Source: Flavipsychrobacter stenotrophus
GTDB taxonomy: Bacteria; Bacteroidota; Bacteroidia; Chitinophagales; Chitinophagaceae
Assembly: GCA_947372365.1 (NCBI GenBank)
Contig: CANBTK010000040.1
Coordinates: 1 to 9,340 of the forward strand
DNA length: 9,340 bases
Direction: 5' to 3'
Shown: piece by piece, positions 1-6,124 of the stretch
Numbering within the stretch: the first letter of the stretch is position 1
Layout of the letters: every line of letters starts with the position of its first letter
Notes under the pieces: model-generated
Databases searched by the model: none
What the model was told of the DNA's origin: nothing
Seen by the model: only the letters and a program-made list of their open reading frames with translations
Translations under genes and position numbers: made by a program

Positions 1-1356
1 TACAAGTTGGAAGTTGCCCTGGCAACAGGTTCAATGGGCAGGGTAGAAATGAGGGATCCGATTAAGATGTACAACAAGTACAACCTTGATGGCATCAATA
101 AAGTTTCTGGCCTTGATTTTAAAATCATACTCGCAGGCCTTAAAGTAACCGGGCAGGATTCCGTACTGGTGGCTACCCCTAATTTCTTCAGTGTATTAAA
201 CAAGCAGTTTAAGGCAACGCCTATTGACACCTGGAAAAAATACCTGAAATTCCATGTTGTTAACAGCATGGCAGGTTACCTGAGCAGCAACTTCGATAAA
301 GCGCATTTTGATTTTTATGGTGCGAAAATGCGTGGCCAGAAAATACAGAGTGCACGCTGGAAGAGGGTATTGCGTGAAGTTGACGGCGGTGTTGGCGACT
401 TACTGTCACAGTTATACGTTGACAAGTACTTTAAGCCGGAAGCTAAAGAGCGCATGAAAGTGCTTTTGAACAACCTGCAGGCTGCTTATGCTGAGCGCAT
501 ACAAAAGCTGGACTGGATGAGCGACGCTACCAAGAAATTGGCTTTAGTTAAGCTGAATGCTATTATGAAGAAAATTGGTTACCCTGACAAATGGAAAGAC
601 TACAGTGCTATAACTATAGTTAACAATGATTACATCAAAAACCTGATGGCTACATCGGCGTGGGAATATAATTATGAGCTGAATAAACTAGGCAAGCCAG
701 TTGACAGGGCTGAATGGGGCATGACTGCACCAACAGTTAACGCTTATTACAACCCGGCATTTAACGAAATCGTTTTCCCAGCTGGTATCCTACAGTTCCC
801 GTTCTTCGATGCTAATGCTGATGATGCAATCAATTACGGCGGCATAGGAGCTGTAATAGGCCATGAAATTACCCACGGCTTTGATGACCAGGGCAAACAA
901 TACAATGCTGAAGGCAACCTGGCTAATTGGTGGACACCAGAAGATTCTACCAACTTTGAGAAGAAAGCTAACGTAATGGTAGACCAGTTCAATAAGATGA
1001 TTGTTATTGATACCTGCCACGCTAATGGTAAGCTTACTGAAGGCGAAAACCTTGCTGACTTAGGCGGTATCAACATCGCTTATGAGGCGTTCAAGAAAAC
1101 TGAACAAGGTAAAAGCGATAAGAAAATTGACGGCTTTACACCTGACCAGCGCTTCTTCCTGAGCTGGGCACAGGTTTGGAGGGCGAATACTACACCTGAA
1201 GAAATGGCCACCCGCCTTAAAACCGACCCACACTCTGCCAGCGAATTGCGTTGCAATATGCCTGTAAGCAATGTGGAAGCATGGTACAAGGCATTCAATA
1301 TTAAGCCAACCGACAAACTTTACCGCCCCGAAGCTGAAAGGGCAAGGGTTTGGTAA
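1..1356 (+). CDS. M13 family zinc metallopeptidase (neprilysin/PepO-like), 5' end missing
   Basis: This is the catalytic part of an M13 endopeptidase, a family that cleaves oligopeptides and in bacteria is usually exported to the periplasm or surface. The frame is open from base 1, so the gene starts upstream; about 450 residues remain of a family length near 670, and the signal peptide and part of the N-terminal lobe are lost. Visible motifs in order are the substrate-binding NAYY (739-750), the zinc motif HEITH (862-876), and GENLAD with the third zinc ligand Glu at 1045 and the Asp at 1057. His at 1231 and Arg at 1249, six residues apart, match the family's transition-state and substrate-carboxylate residues. 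The protein ends in RVW, as M13 enzymes usually do, but without the Cys seen before this in neprilysin. All catalytic residues are present, so it should be active. By hand count Ala is coded mostly by GCT (about 23 of 43), unlike the downstream genes. Family assignment is secure; the substrate is unknown. Confidence 0.96.
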   Translation, partial: YKLEVALATGSMGRVEMRDPIKMYNKYNLDGINKVSGLDFKIILAGLKVTGQDSVLVATPNFFSVLNKQFKATPIDTWKKYLKFHVVNSMAGYLSSNFDKAHFDFYGAKMRGQKIQSARWKRVLREVDGGVGDLLSQLYVDKYFKPEAKERMKVLLNNLQAAYAERIQKLDWMSDATKKLALVKLNAIMKKIGYPDKWKDYSAITIVNNDYIKNLMATSAWEYNYELNKLGKPVDRAEWGMTAPTVNAYYNPAFNEIVFPAGILQFPFFDANADDAINYGGIGAVIGHEITHGFDDQGKQYNAEGNLANWWTPEDSTNFEKKANVMVDQFNKMIVIDTCHANGKLTEGENLADLGGINIAYEAFKKTEQGKSDKKIDGFTPDQRFFLSWAQVWRANTTPEEMATRLKTDPHSASELRCNMPVSNVEAWYKAFNIKPTDKLYRPEAERARVW

Positions 1357-1379
1357 GCAACTTTAATTTTTGATATTTG

Positions 1380-1410
1380 AGAGGGCATCGTTCAGATGCC
1401 CTCTTTTTTT
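1380..1410 (+). terminator. Rho-independent terminator of the M13 peptidase gene
   Basis: A perfect 9-bp stem, GAGGGCATC (1381-1389) and GATGCCCTC (1395-1403), encloses the 5-base loop GTTCA. It is followed by seven T residues (1404-1410), and A1380 can pair with the first T. It lies 24 bases after the peptidase stop codon. This is a textbook intrinsic terminator on the plus strand and separates the peptidase from the next gene. Confidence 0.93.
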
Positions 1411-1433
1411 GCGTTTTTTGTGATAGCAGAAGG

Positions 1434-1461
1434 TTTTGTTGGCTCGTTTTTTGTAAGTTTA
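1434..1461 (+). promoter_or_regulatory. Candidate Bacteroidota-type promoter for the secreted protein gene
   Basis: TAAGTTTA (1454-1461) matches seven of the eight positions of the Bacteroidota -7 element TAnnTTTG if the two n are counted as free. A TTTTG (1434-1438) lies 15 bases upstream as a possible -33 element, closer than the usual spacing. The element ends 9 bases before the ATG at 1471, so the mRNA leader would be only a few bases. It sits after the upstream terminator, where a promoter is needed. Assigned by motif and position only. Confidence 0.4.
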
Positions 1462-1470
1462 TGTTATACC

Positions 1471-2436
1471 ATGCAACAACTAACACGGCATATTTTTGCG
1501 GCACTTTTCCTCATAATGGCATTTTCTGCATCAGCAAAGGAGCGCCGTTTTTACGGGCGCGTTACTAACGAAGCTGGCTCAGGCCTGCCTAACGCAGTTG
1601 TAGAGTCGAAAGACAGGAGCCATATCTATTACGCCAATGCCCGGGGCGTTTTTTCTTTTAAGACAGACCCTGATTCTATTGATTTTTTCATTTTTTCGGC
1701 ACAGGGTTATGATAAAAAGGACTTTCTGGTGGAGGATTTGCCGGAAGACTCTATCATTATAGAACTTATAAAAACTGAAAATAACCTGAGGGGTGCGGTT
1801 ATAGGCGCAAAGGGGCGCAAGTTCATGGAGGCCACAGCAGGTGATAGGAAGGCAGGTTACAGCAGTGGCTGCTACCTCACTATTTATGACGAAATAGCTG
1901 TTTTCTTAAAAGCAGATGAAACGGATAAGGGCACTCTCAAAGAAGTAGGTGCCTACATAGGCAAGGGCGGCATAGTAGATAACGAATTCAGGATACATGT
2001 CTATGCACGCGATTCTGCGACAGGGTTACCGGGCGATGATATTACCGATAGCGCCCTGGTGGTCAACGCCAAACGGGGGCACGAATGGGTGCGGGCGGAC
2101 CTCAGCGACAGGTACATTCAGCTAAAGGGTGGCGTATTTGTATCGGTGGAGTGGATTGTAGGCGAGAAAAATGATTTTTTTGCATGGGATATACCAACAG
2201 GCACGCCCAATTATTATTCCGGCATTGACTCCCTCAGGCCTACATTTAACGGGCAGGTGCTGGGCCTTACGTGGCAGGGCACCGAGCCAAAAGTGTACCG
2301 CAGGTATGCCCGCAACAAGTACGAGCATAAGGATGAAGGCAAGTGGTTCCTAACTCCGCCGCTCAGGGGCGGGCAAAAGCGTGGCAGTTATATTGTGCCA
2401 ATGGTGTACTATACTTACACCTACCTGGGCAAGTAA
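1471..2436 (+). CDS. Secreted protein with carboxypeptidase-regulatory-like domain and uncharacterised C-terminal domain
   Basis: The start was placed at ATG 1471, giving 321 residues. The earlier in-frame ATG at 1396 lies inside the terminator hairpin, and only the 1471 start places a signal peptide at the N-terminus: hydrophobic core IFAALFLIMAF, probable cleavage after A22 (SASA|KE), no lipobox cysteine. Residues 27-99 resemble a carboxypeptidase D regulatory-like beta sandwich (GRV..G.GLPNAVV near the start, ARGVFSF in the middle, ending in IIIEL), a fold common in surface and secreted Bacteroidota proteins and often fused to TonB-dependent receptors. No receptor barrel follows. The remaining part, with segments such as GAYIGKGG, FRIHVYARD, GLPGDDI and GVFVSVEWI, looks like a second beta-rich domain that I have seen behind such domains in Bacteroidota but cannot name functionally. 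Probable location is periplasm or cell surface. No enzyme motif is visible, and the function is unknown. Confidence 0.88.
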   Translation: MQQLTRHIFAALFLIMAFSASAKERRFYGRVTNEAGSGLPNAVVESKDRSHIYYANARGVFSFKTDPDSIDFFIFSAQGYDKKDFLVEDLPEDSIIIELIKTENNLRGAVIGAKGRKFMEATAGDRKAGYSSGCYLTIYDEIAVFLKADETDKGTLKEVGAYIGKGGIVDNEFRIHVYARDSATGLPGDDITDSALVVNAKRGHEWVRADLSDRYIQLKGGVFVSVEWIVGEKNDFFAWDIPTGTPNYYSGIDSLRPTFNGQVLGLTWQGTEPKVYRRYARNKYEHKDEGKWFLTPPLRGGQKRGSYIVPMVYYTYTYLGK

Positions 2437-2486
2437 TGATGCATGTCAATACACGTATTTACATAAACTTATTGCGCCTGCACCAC

Positions 2487-2514
2487 TTTTGAGCCTTGTT
2501 TTTGCTTACTTTTG
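2487..2514 (+). promoter_or_regulatory. Candidate Bacteroidota-type promoter for mfd
   Basis: TACTTTTG (2507-2514) is an exact match to the Bacteroidota -7 consensus TAnnTTTG. A TTTTG (2487-2491) lies 15 bases upstream as a possible -33 element, somewhat close. The -7 element ends 7 bases before the mfd ATG at 2522, so transcription would begin almost at the start codon. No purine-rich Shine-Dalgarno sequence is present. This position also supports 2522 rather than 2381 as the start. Confidence 0.55.
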
Positions 2515-2521
2515 CGCTCTC

Positions 2522-5500
2522 ATGAACCTGGAAGTACTGCAGGGATTGTTTCAAAATGATATCCGCCTAAAACAAATAGCGGCCGGGATTACTTTGCCTG
2601 GCCACAAGCTCCGCCTTTACCTCGATAACTTACGTGGCTCCTCGGTCAACTTTGTAGCTACCGCAGTATGGCAGCTTACCGAAGCGAACCATGTATTTAT
2701 ACTTAACGATAAAGAAGAGGCAGCTTATTTCCATAACGACCTGGAGCACCTTACCAAGGCGCTCGATGTTTGTTTCTTCCCCGATTCTTTCCGCCGCACA
2801 GGAGCATTCAATGAGCTGAACAGCAGCCATGTAATGCTGCGTACTGAGGCACTCACCAAGTTCGCAGCCGATAAAGTGCGGAAGAAAGTACTGGTTACTT
2901 ATCCCGAAGCTTTATTTGAAAAAGTAGTAAACCCAAAGTCGCTGAGCCGGAATATGATTCATATGAAGGTCGGCGAGCGGCTTGACCTGGAAGCGCTGCT
3001 GGCTCAGTTTGTTACGCTTGGTTTCAAGCGGGAAGATTTTGTTTATGAGCCGGGGCAGTTTGCCATGAGGGGCGGCATATTAGATGTGTACTCGTTCGGC
3101 AATGAGCATCCGTACCGTATAGAATTGTTTGATACCGATGTGGACAGCATCCGCATCTTTAACCCTGAAACTCAGCTATCTGAGCGCAAACTGCTACAGA
3201 TATCCATACTGCCCAATATTGAAACCAAATTTGATGCGCAGGAGAAAATTTCGTTACTGGATTTCCTGCCTGAAAATACCGTTATCTGGGCCAAAGATTT
3301 CAATTTTACTATTGGCAAAATAGCCAAGTTATACGAAGGCCTGCCCGAAAAAATGGAGCTGGGCCAGGTAGCCATTGACCATGAAGAAGAAATGCTCAAA
3401 GAAATATCGAAAGCCGATTTTGAGCAGCCCGGGCAGTGGCAGGAAAAAGTAAAAAGCAGGCACCTGATAGAATGGTACAACCATTCGCTGGAAAAAATAA
3501 CCGGCGATGCCATAGATGCCACTTATCAGTTTGCAACGGAAGAGCAGCCCGTATTTAACCGGCAGTTCAATATGCTGATAGCCGACTTGCAGAAGCGCAC
3601 GGCCAGCAAGTACACCATATACATGTTTGCGGAAAACCCCAAGCAGCTGGAAAGGCTCAGGAGTATTTTCGATGATTTGAGTGCCGGCATCACCTTCGTG
3701 CCTGTTCCCACATCCATCAGCAAGGGGTTTATAGACCACGATAAAAAGGCTGTTTGCTATACCGACCACCAGATATTTCAGCGCTACCATAAATATAATG
3801 TAAAGCAGGCATACTCTAAAGGCAAAGCGCTCACATTCAGGGCGTTGCGCGAGTTGCAGCCGGGCGATTATGTTACGCATATAGACCATGGTGTGGGTAG
3901 GTACAGCGGCCTGCAGAAGATAGAAGTGAATGGCAGCATACAGGAGGCCATACGCATCCTTTACAAGGATAACGATGTGCTTTATGTGAATGTGAACTCG
4001 CTGCACAAAATAACCAAGTTCACGGGCAAGGAAGGCACGGTGCCCCGTGTTAACAAGCTGGGCAGCGACGCATGGCAGAAGCTTAAAAACAAGACCAAGA
4101 AACAGGTAAAGGACATTGCTGCCGACCTGATAAAACTATATGCATTGCGCAAGGCATCGGAAGGGTTTGCCTTCTCGCCTGATAGTTATATGCAAACTGA
4201 GCTGGAAGCGTCGTTTTTCTACGAAGACACGCCTGACCAGGGCAAAGCTACTGCCGATGTAAAACGCGATATGGAATCGCCGGCCCCTATGGATAGGCTG
4301 GTGTGTGGCGATGTAGGCTTTGGCAAAACCGAAATTGCGGTAAGGGCTGCCTTTAAAGCCGTTGCCGATAGCAAGCAGGCGGCCATACTGGTGCCAACAA
4401 CCATACTTGCCTTCCAGCACTACAATACATTTAAGGAGCGCTTAAAGGACTTCCCGTGTACGGTTGATTATGTAAACCGTTTCAAGTCGGCCAAGGAGAA
4501 AAAGGAAACTTTCCAGAGGCTGGCCGAGGGTAAAATAGATATCATTATCGGCACTCATGCCATATTGGGCAAGGATGCACAGTTTAAAGACCTGGGCATC
4601 CTTATTATAGATGAAGAGCAGAAATTTGGGGTAGGCTCTAAAGAAAAGCTGCGCCAGCTCAGGGCGAGCGTGGATACGCTCACACTTACGGCAACGCCCA
4701 TACCGCGTACCCTGCAATTCTCGCTCATGAATGCGCGCGACCTCAGTATCATCAATACGCCGCCGCCTAACAGGCAGCCCGTACATACTGAAGTTATGGT
4801 ATTTGATGAGTATGCTATACGCGATGCGCTCTACTACGAAACGGAACGTGGTGGGCAGGTATTTTTTGTGCATAACAGGGTACAAAGCCTGCCTGAAATG
4901 GTAACCTTGCTCCGCAACCTGTGCCCCGACCTTACGATAGGCATGGCACACGGGCAGATGGAAGGCCACCAGCTGGAAGAAGCGCTGTTTAAGTTCATTA
5001 ACCAGGAGTTTGACGTGTTGTGCTGTACCAATATTGTGGAAAGCGGCGTGGACATATCTAACGCCAATACTATGATAGTGAACAATGCGCACCAGTTTGG
5101 GCTCAGCGACCTGCACCAGCTCAGGGGCAGGGTAGGGCGCAGCAATAAAAAAGCATTCTGCTACCTGCTGGCACCGCCTATGAGCCTGCTGCCTACCGAT
5201 AGCCGCAAGCGCCTGCAAACGCTGGAACAGTTCAGCGAATTGGGCAGTGGTTTCCAGATAGCTATGCGCGACCTGGATATACGTGGCGCGGGCAATTTAT
5301 TAGGTGGGGAACAGAGCGGCTTTATAACCGATATTGGCTTTGAAATGTACCAGAAGATATTGGGCGAAGCCATGCGCGAGCTCAAAACCAAGGACTTTAA
5401 AGACGTATTTAAAGACGAGCTGGAACGCAAAAAAGACTTTGTTCAGGATTGTACTATTGATACCGACCTGGAGATACTGATACCTGATACCTACGTTGAA

Positions 5501-5905
5501 AATATCACCGAACGCCTGTCGTTATACACGCAGCTTGATGATATTGATACCGACGAAGGGCTGGAAAAGTTTGCTACGGAACTGAAAGACCGTTTCGGGC
5601 CTATTCCGCCTGAAGTCAATGACCTGATTACTACTATCCGTTGCCGCAGGCTGGCGGTGGAGCTTGGCTTTGAGAAGCTCATTATCAAGAACCTGCAGAT
5701 GCGCCTTTACTTTGTGAGCAATCCCGATTCACCTTATTTTGAGTCGGCAACCTTTAACCACATACTTAACTATATACAAACCCGTACCAAAAATGCCCGC
5801 CTGAAACAGGTAGGCAAGAACTTCCTGCTGGTAGTAGACGGCGTGCGGAAAATGAAGGATGTGGCATGGTTCCTTGAAGGTATGGAAATGAAGGAGAATG
5901 TATAA
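2522..5905 (+). CDS. mfd: Transcription-repair coupling factor Mfd
   Basis: Mfd is a DNA translocase that binds RNA polymerase stalled at lesions, pushes it off and recruits UvrA for nucleotide excision repair. The product has 1127 residues (E. coli Mfd 1148). The N-terminal UvrB-like modules are followed by the RNA-polymerase-interacting CarD-like domain from about residue 443 (PGDYVTHIDHGVGRYSGL, 447-464). Then come the helicase motifs: GDVGFGKT (596-603, Lys602), DEEQ (697-700), TATPIPRTL, VESGVDI and QLRGRVGR (866-873). The TRG translocation motif begins RDLDIRGAGN (916-925), and the C-terminal autoinhibitory D7-type domain starts near residue 975. All key ATPase residues are intact. The open frame extends upstream to an ATG at 2381, but that would overlap the preceding gene and add 47 residues of unrelated sequence; ATG 2522 gives a typical N-terminus (MNLEVLQGLF) just behind a promoter element. 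It is 85 bases from the previous gene and probably transcribed alone. Confidence 0.98.
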   Translation: MNLEVLQGLFQNDIRLKQIAAGITLPGHKLRLYLDNLRGSSVNFVATAVWQLTEANHVFILNDKEEAAYFHNDLEHLTKALDVCFFPDSFRRTGAFNELNSSHVMLRTEALTKFAADKVRKKVLVTYPEALFEKVVNPKSLSRNMIHMKVGERLDLEALLAQFVTLGFKREDFVYEPGQFAMRGGILDVYSFGNEHPYRIELFDTDVDSIRIFNPETQLSERKLLQISILPNIETKFDAQEKISLLDFLPENTVIWAKDFNFTIGKIAKLYEGLPEKMELGQVAIDHEEEMLKEISKADFEQPGQWQEKVKSRHLIEWYNHSLEKITGDAIDATYQFATEEQPVFNRQFNMLIADLQKRTASKYTIYMFAENPKQLERLRSIFDDLSAGITFVPVPTSISKGFIDHDKKAVCYTDHQIFQRYHKYNVKQAYSKGKALTFRALRELQPGDYVTHIDHGVGRYSGLQKIEVNGSIQEAIRILYKDNDVLYVNVNSLHKITKFTGKEGTVPRVNKLGSDAWQKLKNKTKKQVKDIAADLIKLYALRKASEGFAFSPDSYMQTELEASFFYEDTPDQGKATADVKRDMESPAPMDRLVCGDVGFGKTEIAVRAAFKAVADSKQAAILVPTTILAFQHYNTFKERLKDFPCTVDYVNRFKSAKEKKETFQRLAEGKIDIIIGTHAILGKDAQFKDLGILIIDEEQKFGVGSKEKLRQLRASVDTLTLTATPIPRTLQFSLMNARDLSIINTPPPNRQPVHTEVMVFDEYAIRDALYYETERGGQVFFVHNRVQSLPEMVTLLRNLCPDLTIGMAHGQMEGHQLEEALFKFINQEFDVLCCTNIVESGVDISNANTMIVNNAHQFGLSDLHQLRGRVGRSNKKAFCYLLAPPMSLLPTDSRKRLQTLEQFSELGSGFQIAMRDLDIRGAGNLLGGEQSGFITDIGFEMYQKILGEAMRELKTKDFKDVFKDELERKKDFVQDCTIDTDLEILIPDTYVENITERLSLYTQLDDIDTDEGLEKFATELKDRFGPIPPEVNDLITTIRCRRLAVELGFEKLIIKNLQMRLYFVSNPDSPYFESATFNHILNYIQTRTKNARLKQVGKNFLLVVDGVRKMKDVAWFLEGMEMKENV

Positions 5906-5938
5906 TGAAATGCCGAAGGTGGTAATAGTGTTAAGACG

Positions 5939-5969
5939 CCCTAAGGTTTTCTATGCCACCTTTACAGGG
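5939..5969 (+). terminator. Possible stem-loop ending mfd transcription (weak)
   Basis: CCCTAAGGT (5939-5947) can pair with ACCTT (5958-5962) and AGGG (5966-5969), giving nine pairs around a TTTCTATGCC loop with a 3-base bulge on the 3' arm. It starts 34 bases after the mfd stop. There is no real T-run behind it, so it is not a classical intrinsic terminator; it may slow polymerase, protect the mRNA end, or be chance. Confidence 0.25.
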
Positions 5970-5991
5970 TTTGCGCATTTTAAAGCCCAAT

Positions 5992-6054
5992 TAGCTACAA
6001 TTATACCATCCCTTTGGGATTTGTCTGGCGATGCCTTTTATTAATTTGTAGCTA
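5992..6054. repeat. Nested imperfect palindrome between mfd and mutS2
   Basis: TAGCTACAA (5992-6000) recurs inverted as TTGTAGCTA (6046-6054), a perfect 9-bp outer stem. Between them sits a perfect small hairpin ATCCC-TTT-GGGAT (6008-6020), placed off centre, and a minor GGC-GAT-GCC (6027-6035). No coding frame is supported across it. The architecture, AT-rich arms with an inner CCC/GGG hairpin, is reminiscent of dispersed intergenic palindromes, but with one copy here this cannot be shown. It could also act as an mRNA-end structure for mfd or upstream DNA of the mutS2 promoter. Confidence 0.45.
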
Positions 6055-6098
6055 CAGCCATCTTTCAATATCCAACTTACCGCTAACTACTTAAAACT

Positions 6099-6106
6099 TA
6101 CCTTTG
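6099..6106 (+). promoter_or_regulatory. Candidate Bacteroidota-type -7 promoter element for mutS2
   Basis: TACCTTTG (6099-6106) matches TAnnTTTG exactly, 18 bases before the ATG at 6125. No convincing TTG is found at the usual -33 distance. No Shine-Dalgarno sequence lies between this element and the start. It suggests that mutS2 has its own promoter and does not depend on read-through from mfd. Confidence 0.45.
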
Positions 6107-6124
6107 CGGCACTGAGAATAAATT

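Noticed and set aside
1396..1470. Upstream ATG extending the secreted protein by 25 residues
   Set aside because: It lies inside the 3' arm of the peptidase terminator and puts 25 extra residues in front of the signal peptide; ATG 1471 gives a clean signal peptide behind a promoter-like element.
2381..2521. 47-residue N-terminal extension of Mfd from ATG 2381
   Set aside because: It overlaps the preceding gene by 56 bases, lacks similarity to Mfd, and the promoter element lies downstream of it.
3329..4006. Long minus-strand open frame opposite mfd
   Set aside because: It lies entirely antisense to well-conserved Mfd coding sequence and its translation shows no family motif; it is a shadow frame. 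The same holds for the minus-strand frames at 4442-5218, 6511-6943 and 7580-8014.
5904..5924. ATG overlapping the mfd stop (TAATG)
   Set aside because: It reads only six codons before TAA, with no sign of being a gene or a leader peptide.
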